From Shouchella miscanthi (lineage in GTDB: Bacteria > Bacillota > Bacilli > Bacillales > Bacillaceae_D): a stretch of DNA of 64,000 bases. The DNA lies in contig NZ_CP042163.1 of the NCBI RefSeq assembly GCF_007725405.1, positions 1,736,001 through 1,800,000 of the forward strand, read 5' to 3'. The position numbers and the translations under genes are program-made. Below the pieces are notes generated by a model. It saw only the letters and a list, made by a program, of their open reading frames with translations, was not told the DNA's origin and ran no database searches. Shown piece by piece: positions 18,385-27,359 of the stretch. Position 1 is the stretch's first letter. Each line of letters opens with the position of its first letter.

Positions 18385-19155
18385 ATGATTCGCGAAAATT
18401 ACGTAACGTTAGATCATATTACGTTCGCATATGGACGTCGTCCTGTATTAAGCGATGTATCACTAACAATCAGACAAGGTGATTTTTTAGGGTTAGTTGG
18501 TCCAAACGGCTCTGGGAAATCAACATTAATAAAAATGATGCTCGGTCTATTACAACCAAACGATGGAACAGTAAAAGTATTTGATGAACCGATTGATTCG
18601 TTTCAACAATGGGATCGGATTGGGTACGTTTCTCAAAAAGCAAACAGTTTTAGTAGTGGCTTTCCAGCAACTGTGTATGAAGTTGTATCAATGGGTCTGT
18701 TCGGTAAAATTGGTTTGTTTCGCTTTATGAAGAAGAAGCATAAAGAGATGGTGTACCGCGCTATTGAGCAAGTGGATATGATGGATTATTTAGATGAAAA
18801 CATTGGTGAATTGTCCGGTGGTCAACAGCAACGAGTCTTTATTGCACGGGCACTCGTCAGTGATCCTGATTTGTTAATTTTAGACGAGCCAACAGTGGGA
18901 ATTGATGCAAAGAGTGTTGCTTCTTTTTACGAATTACTTCACACATTAAATCGGGATTTAGGCAAAACGCTTTTATTAATTTCACATGATATTGGAGCAA
19001 TGACCGATCACGTAAACAAAGTGGCTTGTTTAAACCGGACCATTCACTTTCATGGAAAGACAGAGGAGTTTGCAGCGAAAAAAAATAAATTGGATTTTTA
19101 TGGACATGATGTTCATTTGCTAACTCACAGTCATGAAGGAGTGCACCATGCTTAA
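18385..19155 (+). CDS. znuC: Zinc ABC transporter ATP-binding protein
   Basis: ATPase of a metal ABC importer. Walker A GPNGSGKST (39-47), the Q-loop region YVSQKAN, signature LSGGQ (143-147), Walker B LILDEP (164-169) and the switch SHD are all present. The C terminus is His-rich (HDVHLLTHSHEGVHH), common in zinc systems. It has 256 residues from the ATG at 18385, using AAGGGGG. It overlaps znuB by 8 bases, and zur is downstream. No substrate-binding lipoprotein gene lies here, so it must be encoded elsewhere. B. subtilis has the unrelated yqfU at this site. Confidence 0.9.
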   Translation: MIRENYVTLDHITFAYGRRPVLSDVSLTIRQGDFLGLVGPNGSGKSTLIKMMLGLLQPNDGTVKVFDEPIDSFQQWDRIGYVSQKANSFSSGFPATVYEVVSMGLFGKIGLFRFMKKKHKEMVYRAIEQVDMMDYLDENIGELSGGQQQRVFIARALVSDPDLLILDEPTVGIDAKSVASFYELLHTLNRDLGKTLLLISHDIGAMTDHVNKVACLNRTIHFHGKTEEFAAKKNKLDFYGHDVHLLTHSHEGVHHA

Positions 19156-20032
19156 TGCGTTTTTAACTTATGACTTTTTACAATATGCTCTATTCACTGG
19201 CGTAATGATCGGTTTACTTGCTCCTTTACTAGGAGTCTTTTTAGTTGTTAGGCGAATGTCTTTAATTGCAGACGCTCTTTCACATATTACGCTATCTGGA
19301 ATTGCATTTAGTTTATTACTCGGCAGCTACATTCCTTTTATGCAGGGGGTTAACCCGCTTTATATGGGTATGGCTTTCTCCGTAAGCGGCTCTTTATTTA
19401 TGGAAAAGCTCCGTCAAGTGTATATTCACTACAAGGAAATTGCGATACCGATAATTATGTCAGCGGGAATCGGGTTAGGTGTCGTTTTTATTTCAATGGC
19501 AAATGGTTTTAATACCGACTTATTAAATTATTTATTTGGCTCAGTCATTGCTGTGAACCGAAGTGATTTTATTACAATCACTGTTATTACAGTCGTTGTG
19601 TTATTTATATTAGTCATTTTTTATAAAGAATTGTTTTTCTTATCTTTTGATGAGGAGCAAGCAAAGGTATCTGGCATTAATCGCCGTCTCGTTCATTTAA
19701 TTTTCATGGTAATGGTTGCACTTGTTATTGCCGCGTCTATGAGAGTAGTAGGCATCTTGCTTGTCTCGGCGTTAATGACACTGCCAGTCGCAAGTGCTAT
19801 GCGCTTCGCTAAAGGATTTAAGCAATTGTTTTTGTACGCGGTGATATTTGGTGAAATTGCTGTCATCGGTGGACTAATGCTCGCGTTTCAATTAAACTTA
19901 GCTCCAGGTGGCGTTATTGTGCTGCTTGCAGTTCTTATTTTGCTGCTGTCGATTTTATTTGGTCGAAATCGTAAAACGTTAGGGCGATTTCCACTTAAAA
20001 AAAGATCACGTTCTACTAGCCAATCGAGCTAA
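19148..20032 (+). CDS. znuB: Zinc ABC transporter permease
   Basis: ABC-3 family membrane permease, 294 residues with about eight hydrophobic segments. The family motif region (VRRMSLIADALSHITLSGIAF) is near residues 35-55. It forms the channel for ZnuC. The ATG at 19148 is chosen because AAGGAG at 19136-19141 is 6 bases upstream. It overlaps the end of znuC. Manganese is an alternative substrate for the family, but the adjacent zur and the Zur-type operator favour zinc. Confidence 0.9.
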   Translation: MLNAFLTYDFLQYALFTGVMIGLLAPLLGVFLVVRRMSLIADALSHITLSGIAFSLLLGSYIPFMQGVNPLYMGMAFSVSGSLFMEKLRQVYIHYKEIAIPIIMSAGIGLGVVFISMANGFNTDLLNYLFGSVIAVNRSDFITITVITVVVLFILVIFYKELFFLSFDEEQAKVSGINRRLVHLIFMVMVALVIAASMRVVGILLVSALMTLPVASAMRFAKGFKQLFLYAVIFGEIAVIGGLMLAFQLNLAPGGVIVLLAVLILLLSILFGRNRKTLGRFPLKKRSRSTSQSS

Positions 20033-20078
20033 AATTCGGTACACTGGTAAGCAGAAGTCAAAGAAGAGGGTTGATTGA

Positions 20079-20495
20079 ATGGATGTTTCCCATGCACTTA
20101 ATCGCTTAAAAGAACAAGGATACAAATATACAGGTAAACGAGAGGATATGCTTCGCTTGTTTGCGGAGGATTCTAGGTATATGACAGCTAAAGACGTACT
20201 CGAAAACATGCAGGATCAGTATCCGTCTTTAAGTTTTGATACCATCTATAGAAACCTATCGTTGTTTGCAGATCTTGAATTGTTAGAAACAACAGAGCTA
20301 GATGGCGAAAAGCGGTTCCGTTTTAGTTGTCGAACGTCTGAGCACCATCACCATTTAATTTGTTTAGATTGTGGAAAAACAGAGCATTTTCATAATTGCC
20401 CTATGGATGAAGAATTGTTTAAACGATTTCCTGATTTTCAAGTAACTGGACATAAATTTGAAATTTATGGAATGTGCCAAGCGTGTCGACAATAA
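20079..20495 (+). CDS. zur: Zinc uptake repressor Zur (Fur family)
   Basis: Fur-family metalloregulator of 138 residues with an N-terminal winged helix (SFDTIYRNLSLFADLELLE) and a dimerisation domain. Structural zinc cysteines are C95/C98 and C133/C136, and a run HHHH at 89-92 includes regulatory ligands. Linkage to znuCB and a Zur-like box upstream identify it as Zur rather than PerR or Fur. It lies 46 bases after znuB with no terminator between them, so it is probably autoregulated. It occupies the yqfV (zur) position of B. subtilis. Confidence 0.92.
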   Translation: MDVSHALNRLKEQGYKYTGKREDMLRLFAEDSRYMTAKDVLENMQDQYPSLSFDTIYRNLSLFADLELLETTELDGEKRFRFSCRTSEHHHHLICLDCGKTEHFHNCPMDEELFKRFPDFQVTGHKFEIYGMCQACRQ

Positions 20496-20500
20496 AACAA

Positions 20501-20533
20501 AAACAGAGGTGACTTCGTCATCTCTGTTTTTTT
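20501..20533 (+). terminator. Terminator after zur
   Basis: AACAGAG-TGAC arm pairs with GTCA-CTCTGTT, followed by seven T bases. Confidence 0.8.
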
Positions 20534-20600
20534 ATTCCCATCATTTAAACGTTATGAATTGCTGTGAAAGAGAGAACCCTACTGATAAGGAGGGGATACC

Positions 20601-20804
20601 ATGACACCAATTGTAATGTGTAATGTATCAAACTGTCGCCATTGGAAAGATGAAAATCGTTGTGGGGCAGAGAAGATCCTAGTTCAAACCGACAAACTAG
20701 AATCAACGTTTACAATGGAAGCGAGTAAAGAATTTGTTCTGGATCAGCTTGGAAAAGTGCGAAAAAGCGAAGAGACGTGTTGTCACACGTTTGAGCCAAA
20801 ATAA
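20601..20804 (+). CDS. Small Cys-rich DUF1540 protein
   Basis: 67 residues with the DUF1540 pattern: VMCNVSNCRHW near the N terminus, a third Cys in NRCGAEKI, and a C-terminal TCCHTFEPK. The five cysteines suggest metal or iron-sulfur binding, but the family function is unknown. AAGGAGG precedes the ATG. It sits between zur and yqfW, so a zinc link is possible but unproven; no Zur box is seen upstream. Confidence 0.8.
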   Translation: MTPIVMCNVSNCRHWKDENRCGAEKILVQTDKLESTFTMEASKEFVLDQLGKVRKSEETCCHTFEPK

Positions 20805-20806
20805 AG

Positions 20807-20850
20807 AGCAAAGAGGCTTCAGGTCCTACCTAAAGCCTCTTTGCTTTTAA
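20807..20850. terminator. Bidirectional terminator between the DUF1540 gene and yqfW
   Basis: Perfect 13-base arms AGCAAAGAGGCTT and AAGCCTCTTTGCT, ending in TTTT on the forward strand. The right arm lies within the 3' end of yqfW. Confidence 0.8.
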
Positions 20851-21405
20851 CCATTCCTCAACCCAACTTTCGGCTTCTTGCCAGTTTGAAACACGGATCA
20901 CGCCATCGGGGATCGGTAATCGATTATAGGGTGTGTCGAATAAAATTACGGGAATGCCACATTCTTCAGCAATCATGACAGCATTATCATGTTTATCTTC
21001 AAAAAACAGCTCAATGCCTTGTTCTTTGACTGCAGCAAGCTTATTGTGGTGACCAATTAATTCTACGTGTTGATAGGGGATATCGTGTTGTTTTAACCAA
21101 TCAACAGTAATCGCCTCGTATTGTTTTTTTCGTGCTGTAATAAAGACTAATTCATGATCAACATGCCAACGCTTTAAAATTTGGTCAACTTGCTTGATTA
21201 ACGGTGCATTACGATAAATAGTTGGCTCATTTGCGAGCATCCAGTCCCAAAACTCGTTTTCATCAATCTTTAATAACTTTGAAAGATCATAATCAGAAAT
21301 ATCATCTAATGTAAAATTTTTATGGAAGTCTTGGTTAATATATGGAATAAAAGTAGCGGGATCTGTAATGGTTCCGTCAATATCAAACCCTAAACGTCTT
21401 TGCAT
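20830..21405 (-). CDS. yqfW: HAD-family putative nucleotidase YqfW
   Basis: A 191-residue HAD hydrolase of the 5'-nucleotidase (NT5C-type) group. Motif I is GFDIDGTITD with nucleophile D8 and D10, motif II FITAR, and the late acidic motif FFEDKHDN. The substrate is unknown, probably a nucleotide or other phosphomonoester. The start at 21405 is chosen because GAGGTG lies about 8 bases upstream. A longer frame would add a spurious hydrophobic stretch and cross the divergent promoter region. It follows zur as in B. subtilis. Confidence 0.85.
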   Translation of the reverse strand: MQRRLGFDIDGTITDPATFIPYINQDFHKNFTLDDISDYDLSKLLKIDENEFWDWMLANEPTIYRNAPLIKQVDQILKRWHVDHELVFITARKKQYEAITVDWLKQHDIPYQHVELIGHHNKLAAVKEQGIELFFEDKHDNAVMIAEECGIPVILFDTPYNRLPIPDGVIRVSNWQEAESWVEEWLKAKRL

Positions 21406-21483
21406 GGTATACACCTCAATATAAATTATAAGAATGATTGCTTCTAAAACGAGAAATACTACTCGTATGGAAGGGGATGTCAT

Positions 21484-21900
21484 ATGAGTGATCAAAAGAA
21501 AGAAAACAAACAACCGTTAACATTAGTGGATAAAGATGATCCTTCATTAACCTTCTTAAATACACATGTTGAAGGCCATGATGGGGAAAAAGGATCTGAA
21601 TACCTCTATGATGCAAAAGACAATCAGAACTTTGATGAAGAGTATGCATCTGAATTTGCAGCTGACTCAATAGAGGATAGCCAAGATGACTTTGAGAATA
21701 GTTCTGGAAAAGGTATTGGAACAATGGGCATTGTTTTTGCCATCACGTCTTTATTCTTAGTTCCACTTCTTTTAGGCCCAATAGGGATTATATCAGGCAT
21801 TATTGCGATTGTAAAAGGGCGCAAGACATTAGGGATTTGGGCGATTGCCATAGGCGCTATATCCGTTCTTTCGACCCTGATCTTTACACCGCTCTTATAA
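21484..21900 (+). CDS. yqfX: YqfX-like membrane protein (DUF4190 type)
   Basis: 138 residues: an acidic, hydrophilic N-terminal half (many Asp/Glu) followed by two hydrophobic helices (about 80-105 and 113-135) with a short GRKTLG turn, as in DUF4190 proteins. Function unknown. The place between yqfW and ispG matches B. subtilis yqfX, the main reason for the name. AAGGGG lies upstream. A bidirectional terminator follows. Confidence 0.75.
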   Translation: MSDQKKENKQPLTLVDKDDPSLTFLNTHVEGHDGEKGSEYLYDAKDNQNFDEEYASEFAADSIEDSQDDFENSSGKGIGTMGIVFAITSLFLVPLLLGPIGIISGIIAIVKGRKTLGIWAIAIGAISVLSTLIFTPLL

Positions 21901-21905
21901 AAGAT

Positions 21906-21936
21906 AAAACCGACTCTTGATGAGAGTCGGTTTTTT
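21906..21936. terminator. Bidirectional terminator between yqfX and ispG
   Basis: AAAACCGACTCT pairs with AGAGTCGGTTTT around a five-base loop, with a T-run on the forward side and an A-run giving a T-run on the reverse side. Confidence 0.88.
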
Positions 21937-21939
21937 AAA

Positions 21940-23043
21940 TTAATTCGGCTGCGCCTCACGTTGTTTTGCATAGTGTTCTTCAGCTAATTTATCAATTTCT
22001 TTCTTTAATTCCTCAACCATTGTTTCTTCAGGTACCTTACGAACAATTTCACCTTTCATAAACAGTAAGCCTTCGCCTCTGGCACCTGCAATACCGATGT
22101 CGGCTTCTCTAGCTTCGCCAGGTCCATTAACTGCGCATCCAAGTACGGCAACTTTAATTGGCGCTTTAATGCTTGAAATGTATTCTTCAACTTCATTTGC
22201 AATACTAATCAGATCGATCTCAATTCGCCCACATGTAGGACATGAGATTAATGTAGCAGCATTAGCAGCTAACCCGAAAGATTTAAGTAATTCGCGAGCA
22301 ACTTTTACTTCTTCAACAGGATCTGCTGACAGTGAAATACGTAATGTGTTACCGATACCCATGTTTAAAAGAACGCCAATTCCTGCTGCACTCTTAACCG
22401 TACCAGCAAAAAGTGTACCAGACTCTGTTATACCTAAGTGAAGCGGATAGTCAAATGCTTGACTTGCTTTATCGTAGGCTTCAACAGCCAGGTGAACATC
22501 GGATGCTTTCATGGAAACGATGATGTCGTGAAAGTCAAGGTCTTCTAGAATTTTAATATGGTGAAGAGCGCTTTCGACCATTGCATCTGCAGTTGGATAG
22601 CCATATTTTTCTAGTAAGTGTCTTTCGAGTGAACCTGCATTAACACCAATTCGAATCGGAATTCCTTTTTCTTTTGCTGCTTTTACAACAGCTTCCACAT
22701 TCTCACGTTTACCAATATTACCTGGGTTGATGCGAATTTTATCCGCACCGCCTTCAATAGCTTTTAAAGCAAATTTATAATTGAAGTGGATGTCTACAAC
22801 TAAAGGAATGTTAATCCGTTTTTTAATTTCCGCAATGGCTTCAGCAGCACGCATGTCAGGGCAAGCAACCCGAACAACTTGACAACCTGCTTCTTCTAAT
22901 CGTTCAATTTCCGCAACGGTGGCATCAACATCATGGGTCTTTGTTGTTGTCATACTTTGAATGATTACTTCATCATTACCGCCAATTGTTAAATTTCCCA
23001 CTTTAACGGGACGAGTATGTTTTCGATGAACTCTTTCGGTCAT
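21940..23043 (-). CDS. ispG: 4-hydroxy-3-methylbut-2-en-1-yl diphosphate synthase
   Basis: IspG (GcpE) converts MEcPP to HMBPP in the MEP pathway and supplies IspH. The 367-residue protein has the TIM-barrel opening VGNLTIGG...IQSMTTTKT, the loop NPGNIG, and the C-terminal [4Fe-4S] cysteines in ISCPTCGR and [11 protein letters not shown]. The length fits the family. The neighbours (yqfX before, yqfZ after) match B. subtilis. AAGGAGCG lies upstream of the start. Confidence 0.96.
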   Translation of the reverse strand: MTERVHRKHTRPVKVGNLTIGGNDEVIIQSMTTTKTHDVDATVAEIERLEEAGCQVVRVACPDMRAAEAIAEIKKRINIPLVVDIHFNYKFALKAIEGGADKIRINPGNIGKRENVEAVVKAAKEKGIPIRIGVNAGSLERHLLEKYGYPTADAMVESALHHIKILEDLDFHDIIVSMKASDVHLAVEAYDKASQAFDYPLHLGITESGTLFAGTVKSAAGIGVLLNMGIGNTLRISLSADPVEEVKVARELLKSFGLAANAATLISCPTCGRIEIDLISIANEVEEYISSIKAPIKVAVLGCAVNGPGEAREADIGIAGARGEGLLFMKGEIVRKVPEETMVEELKKEIDKLAEEHYAKQREAQPN

Positions 23044-23150
23044 AGACCATATCGCTCCTTTGAGGGGCTCTTTGCCCGTCTTTTTCTCCAGTCAATGGAG
23101 ACTCATGCTTATTTTATCAATCACTTGTGCGTTCTGGCAAGGAAATTCAC

Positions 23151-23483
23151 TTACGGATTCTGATAAAGCGGAAAGCGATACGTCTTTCCAATTTGAATGG
23201 CGTTTGGGTTCGTTCCATCATTTAATGAGCTGAAATCAGCCAAAATGTCTTCAATCGAATGATTGACTTGGCCGTCATGCAAATGTTCAACGATGGATAA
23301 AACCGTTTGGCCGCTTTCAATAATGACTTCTTGATAAGGAAGGGGAGGCGGGTCTTCTTGTCCACTCTTCGTACTTGCTTCATCGTTAGTTGGAAGCTGT
23401 GCTGATAAAGTTGAGCCTGTTAAATCGTTTTGAATACCTAGAATAACGATAATGGCAATGGCAATGTACAAAAGGCGTTTCAC
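23151..23483 (-). CDS. yqfZ: YqfZ-like protein, signal peptide plus LysM-like domain
   Basis: 110 residues. An N-terminal hydrophobic segment (2-20) is followed by a Pro/Ser/Asp-rich linker and a LysM-like fold (about 50-107) ending NPNAIQIGKTYRFPLY, the usual LysM close. It is probably exported and binds the wall. The position next to ispG matches B. subtilis yqfZ. GGAGTGTGA precedes the start. Confidence 0.75.
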   Translation of the reverse strand: MKRLLYIAIAIIVILGIQNDLTGSTLSAQLPTNDEASTKSGQEDPPPLPYQEVIIESGQTVLSIVEHLHDGQVNHSIEDILADFSSLNDGTNPNAIQIGKTYRFPLYQNP

Positions 23484-23722
23484 CAGTCACACTCCTTCTT
23501 TTAAAGTATAGCCTTTTTGTATGGGAGAACCTCATTTTAAGTATTCAAGATAAAAATGCTATATTCCTGCTTCACGACATTCACGTAAGTTTGCTTAATT
23601 TATACATATTTAAGCGGAATCATACACAGGATTAAACAACAAACTAGGTCTTTTGTCGCTTTTCTAATAAAAGGGAAACAGGTAACGTTTTAAGTAGGAA
23701 CGTTAGGAAGGTGGAATGTTAT

Positions 23723-24604
23723 TTGAAGCCATTTTTAAAAGTATTCAGTATATTACTGACACTAGCTTTGCTCGTGTATCCATTTGGAAATGTGGCCGAG
23801 GCAGATGCTGTACCTGGAGATGTCTTTGTTACATTAGGACAAGATTTGAGTGAGTCCCAAAAAAATGAAATGTTGGAAAGAATGGAAGTGAGTTCAGATG
23901 TTCCAACGCTTTATGTCACAAATGAGGAAGAGCATAAATACTTAGGTGATTACATTAGTGCGCAAACAATTGGAAGTAAAGCCTTTTCGTCTTCAAAAAT
24001 AACGTTAAGTGAACCGGATACTGGTATTCACGTAACCTCTGATCGAATTACATGGGTGACAAATGAAATGTATGCAAACGCGCTTATTACAGCGGGGATA
24101 AAAGACGCAGAGGTTTATGTGACGGCTCCATTTAATGTTTCGGGAACAGCTGCTTTGACAGGCTTAATTAAAGCCTATGAGTCCGCCACGGATCAAGTCA
24201 TTCCAGAAGAACAGAAGAATGTTGCAAACGAAGAAATGGTTCGTACAGCAGAACTTGGAGATGCGATTGGTGAAGAAGAAGCTACTGAGCTTATTACATT
24301 AGTTAAAGAAAAGATTGCCACAACGTCAATTGAATCTGAAGAAGAGATGCGTACGATTATTATTCAGTTAGCAGAAGAAATCAATGTAACGTTAACCGAT
24401 TCCCAAGTAAATGAACTGTCAGCATTGTTTATGAAAATGAAAGACTTAAACATTGATTGGGATACCGTTTCGAACCAGCTTGATAAAGTACGTGACAATT
24501 TAAGTGGTTTTTTAGAAAGTGAAGAAGCCCGCTCGTTTTTTGATCGAATGATTGAGGGTTTCAAAAGCTTTTTCAATTCCATTCGCAGCTTTTTTAGTTC
24601 ATAA
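23723..24604 (+). CDS. ypuA: YpuA-like secreted protein (DUF1002)
   Basis: 293 residues with a clear signal peptide (MKPFLKVFSILLTLALLVYP...AEA, cleavage near residue 27). The DUF1002 domain follows, with TLGQDLSESQKNEML and VYVTAPFNVSGTAALTGLIKAYE, and the C terminus is helical with an FFNSIRSFF amphipathic end. Function unknown; the B. subtilis homologue is envelope-stress responsive. The TTG at 23723 is preferred to the GTG at 23711 because AGGAAGGTGG covers the latter. A terminator follows. Confidence 0.8.
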   Translation: MKPFLKVFSILLTLALLVYPFGNVAEADAVPGDVFVTLGQDLSESQKNEMLERMEVSSDVPTLYVTNEEEHKYLGDYISAQTIGSKAFSSSKITLSEPDTGIHVTSDRITWVTNEMYANALITAGIKDAEVYVTAPFNVSGTAALTGLIKAYESATDQVIPEEQKNVANEEMVRTAELGDAIGEEEATELITLVKEKIATTSIESEEEMRTIIIQLAEEINVTLTDSQVNELSALFMKMKDLNIDWDTVSNQLDKVRDNLSGFLESEEARSFFDRMIEGFKSFFNSIRSFFSS

Positions 24605-24636
24605 TAGGGGGGAAGCCCCCTATTTTTTATTTTTTG
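24604..24636 (+). terminator. Terminator after ypuA
   Basis: ATAGGGGG pairs with CCCCCTAT around GAAG, followed by TTTTTATTTTTT. Confidence 0.88.
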
Positions 24637-24707
24637 AAACGTTTTAGAGTGAAGATACGTAATAAGGGGAGAGTAGTAGTAAATTTCTATGAATGGAGGT
24701 TACTGAC

Positions 24708-25379
24708 TTGATTGACTGGTTAGATTCAGCAACGGTTGGATTCCTAGTTGTTACCCTTGGAACACTATTTTTAATTGGAGAATTACTTGTCCGAGCAAAG
24801 GGATTATTTGGGCTACTTGGTCTTGGGTTAATTAGCGTGTACTTCTTGCACCACTTAAATGGTGATGCAAGCACTTGGGTTATTATTTTTTACCTGATTG
24901 GCCTTGCACTCATTATTTTTGATGGAAATGTCACGTCTGATGGAACGATTGCCGCAATTGGAATTCTATTTATGATTGTTGGTCTGGCAACGCCTGCACC
25001 AGATCTTGTTTATAGTATTTTAGTCGGTATGGGGACTGTTATTGGCGCTGTTGCTTCTTTGCTTTTCTTGAAAATTTTTCCACATCGAAATATGTGGTCA
25101 AAAATGACACTTAAAGAATCTCTTTCATCAGAAGCTGGATACAATTCCATTAATGAAAGTTACAAAGGTTTAGTCGGGAAAAAAGGGAAAGCGTTAACAG
25201 CTTTTCGACCAACAGGAACAGTGGAAATAGACGGTGAACCTTATAGTGCTACAAGTGGAAGTACATGGATTGAAGCAGGGACAGAGGTCGACGTGATTTC
25301 TGTCGACGGGACAAGGATTTTAATAAGGCGTTCTGAAAATGAACAACAAAAAGAAGAGACTCCAGAAGAAAATAGCTAA
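24708..25379 (+). CDS. NfeD-family membrane protein
   Basis: 223 residues: about four hydrophobic segments (12-32, 35-50, 58-75, 80-125 region) followed by a soluble OB-fold (about 150-215; VGKKGKALTAFRPTGTVEIDGEPYSA...GTEVDVISVDGTRILIRR), the NfeD C-terminal domain. NfeD proteins usually partner a flotillin/stomatin and affect membrane order, but no flotillin gene is adjacent here. The TTG at 24708 lies 7 bases after GGAGGT; an ATG at 24693 would overlap that SD. Confidence 0.85.
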   Translation: MIDWLDSATVGFLVVTLGTLFLIGELLVRAKGLFGLLGLGLISVYFLHHLNGDASTWVIIFYLIGLALIIFDGNVTSDGTIAAIGILFMIVGLATPAPDLVYSILVGMGTVIGAVASLLFLKIFPHRNMWSKMTLKESLSSEAGYNSINESYKGLVGKKGKALTAFRPTGTVEIDGEPYSATSGSTWIEAGTEVDVISVDGTRILIRRSENEQQKEETPEENS

Positions 25380-25409
25380 AACCAGCTTGTTTACACAAGC
25401 TGGTTTTTT
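25379..25409 (+). terminator. Terminator after the nfeD-like gene
   Basis: AACCAGCTTGT pairs with ACAAGCTGGTT, then six T bases. Confidence 0.9.
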
Positions 25410-25460
25410 GTATGGATAGGAATAGCTAGGTATTAAATCCTATCTTGGAGGAAACGACTG

Positions 25461-25538
25461 ATGAGTAGGCTTACAATTTATTTGTTTTGTAAAAAAAGTG
25501 TAAAGATATTTAAAAGCTTATTTACAAATTCTTTATGA
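25461..25538 (+). CDS. Possible 25-residue basic peptide upstream of the phosphate transporter
   Basis: An ATG at 25461 follows GGAGG (25447-25451) by 9 bases and opens a 25-codon frame with seven Lys or Arg, several Phe and one Cys, suggesting an amphipathic peptide or a leader. It ends 82 bases before the transporter gene. There is no family match I can name. It may be chance; the ribosome site is the only positive sign. Confidence 0.25.
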   Translation: MSRLTIYLFCKKSVKIFKSLFTNSL

Positions 25539-25620
25539 TCGTTTAATAATAGATGCGGAACATCATTGTTGAGGTTTGTCGAAAACCTAAAAATGAGTTT
25601 TTTATGAAGGGATGAGATGA

Positions 25621-27246
25621 GTGAGTGAGTTTCAAGTATTGCTGTTTACGTTCCTAGGGGGGATCGGAATCTTCCTATTTTCCGTAAAGTATATGGGAGA
25701 TGGGTTGCAAAAAACAGCAGGAGACGGATTAAGAGGGTTATTAGATAAATACACAACCAATCCTTTTATGGGTCTACTTTCAGGTATTGTTGTAACCATA
25801 TTGCTTCAGAGCAGTACAGCGACAACGGTTTTAACAATTGGGCTTGTAAATGCCGGATTTATGACGTTGCGTCAAGCAATTGGTGTTATTATGGGTGCAA
25901 ATATTGGTACGACAACAACGGCGTTTATTATCGGTTTGCCTATTAAAGAGTATGCATTACCGATTATGGCAATTGGTGCATTCTTGCTTTTCTTTTTCAA
26001 GAAGAAAAGAATTACCGCTATCGGCCAAGTTATCTTTGGTTTCGGAGGGTTGTTCTACGGTTTAAATTTAATGGGACAAAGTCTACGCCCGTTAGCTGGG
26101 TGGGAGCCGTTTGTTGAATTTACGGCACGTATGAGTGATAATCCGCTACTTGGAGTTGTCGTTGGTGTCATTCTTGCAGTTGCTTTACAAAGCTCAACTG
26201 CAGCAATAGGACTCGTCCAGCAATTATATGAACAAGGTGCCATGGATTTAGCCGCGGCTTTACCTGTTTTAATTGGGGATAATATTGGAACGACCTTAAC
26301 GGCTGTTTTAGTTGCCATTGGTGCAACGGTTTCGGCTCGACGCGCTGCGTTAACTCATGTTGTCTTTAACTTAATTGGCGCTATATTAATAATGTCTGTT
26401 TTCCCATTCTTTGTGATGTTTATAGACTTCTTGGGGAATCAATTTAGTCTGAGCAACACGCTACAGATTGCAGCTGCACACGGGGTGTACAACGTAGCCA
26501 ACGTTATTGTTCAATTTCCGTTAATTGGTGTACTCGCTTATATTGTAACGAAGCTTGTGCCAGGTCAGGAACTTGATCTAGACTATAAGCCGAAGCATCT
26601 CGATCCGATCTTTATTGGAAGCTCACCAGCTATTGCGCTTGGACAGGCTAAACAAGAAGTCATTCATATGGCTGATTACTCGAAAAAAGCTTTAAAGCAA
26701 GCCATTAAATATATGGAGACAGGCGAGAAGAAAGATGCTGACCTCGCTCTTCAATATGAACTAGCGATTAACAACCTTGATAAAGAGATTACCGATTACC
26801 TTATAAAAGTATCGTCACGCTCTTTGTCAGCATCAGATTCAAACTTACACTCAACCTTATTAAATGCCGTGCGAGATATTGAGCGCATTGGCGATCATAT
26901 GGAAAACATTGTCGAGCTAAAAGACTATCAGAAAGCAAATAAAGTGAGCTTGTCCGACATTGCGTTAAAAGACTTGAACGAAATGTTCGAGTTGACGTAT
27001 TCAACGCTAGAAGAAGCGATGGAATCATTGGAAAGAGATGATTTGGATAAAGCAAATGATGTCTTGAAGCATGAAGAGTTAATTGATAAGATGGAAAGAA
27101 AGCTTCGAAAGCAACACATTAAACGAATGAACGATGGTGAATGCTCGGGAGCTGCCGGAATTATTTTTGTTGACATTGTTTCGAACCTTGAGCGAATTGG
27201 TGACCATTCTGTAAATATTGCCGAAGCAGTTATCGACGAGCAATAA
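25621..27246 (+). CDS. Na+/phosphate symporter with C-terminal PhoU-like domain
   Basis: 541 residues. The N-terminal two thirds hold the duplicated NaPi/II-type transport repeats, each with the QSSTA motif (LLQSSTATTVLTIG near 60-75 and ALQSSTAAIGL near 190) and NIGTT. From about 335 the protein is a helical PhoU-like domain (DIERIGDHMENI; NLERIGDHSVNIAE). It probably imports phosphate with sodium, which suits a sodium-dependent alkaliphile. The GTG at 25621 uses AAGGGA; the nearby ATGs at 25612 and 25617 hit stops at once. It has no paired gene. Confidence 0.9.
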   Translation: MSEFQVLLFTFLGGIGIFLFSVKYMGDGLQKTAGDGLRGLLDKYTTNPFMGLLSGIVVTILLQSSTATTVLTIGLVNAGFMTLRQAIGVIMGANIGTTTTAFIIGLPIKEYALPIMAIGAFLLFFFKKKRITAIGQVIFGFGGLFYGLNLMGQSLRPLAGWEPFVEFTARMSDNPLLGVVVGVILAVALQSSTAAIGLVQQLYEQGAMDLAAALPVLIGDNIGTTLTAVLVAIGATVSARRAALTHVVFNLIGAILIMSVFPFFVMFIDFLGNQFSLSNTLQIAAAHGVYNVANVIVQFPLIGVLAYIVTKLVPGQELDLDYKPKHLDPIFIGSSPAIALGQAKQEVIHMADYSKKALKQAIKYMETGEKKDADLALQYELAINNLDKEITDYLIKVSSRSLSASDSNLHSTLLNAVRDIERIGDHMENIVELKDYQKANKVSLSDIALKDLNEMFELTYSTLEEAMESLERDDLDKANDVLKHEELIDKMERKLRKQHIKRMNDGECSGAAGIIFVDIVSNLERIGDHSVNIAEAVIDEQ

Positions 27247-27251
27247 ATTTT

Positions 27252-27282
27252 AAAAAGATCGGGCGGTTGTCCGATCTTTTTT
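27252..27282 (+). terminator. Terminator after the phosphate symporter
   Basis: AAAAAGATCGG pairs with CCGATCTTTTTT around GCGGTTGT. Confidence 0.85.
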
Positions 27283-27292
27283 AAAAAAAGTA

Positions 27293-27321
27293 TTGCACTA
27301 TGCAAAAATACATGATAATAT
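27293..27321 (+). promoter_or_regulatory. SigA promoter of the tRNA cluster
   Basis: TTGCAC at 27293-27298, a 17-base spacer, and TAATAT at 27316-27321, about 38 bases before tRNA-Asn. Confidence 0.55.
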
Positions 27322-27359
27322 AACTCTTGTCCTTAACAGAACGGACAAGTGATGAGTAA

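Noticed and set aside
23670-23710. SigM/SigW-type promoter upstream of ypuA (GGAAAC ... CGTT)
   Set aside because: The B. subtilis gene is SigM-controlled, so I looked for it. But GGAAAC at 23674 to CGTT at 23701 has a 21-base spacer instead of about 16, and the GGTAAC alternative has 14. The start would also fall on the ribosome site.
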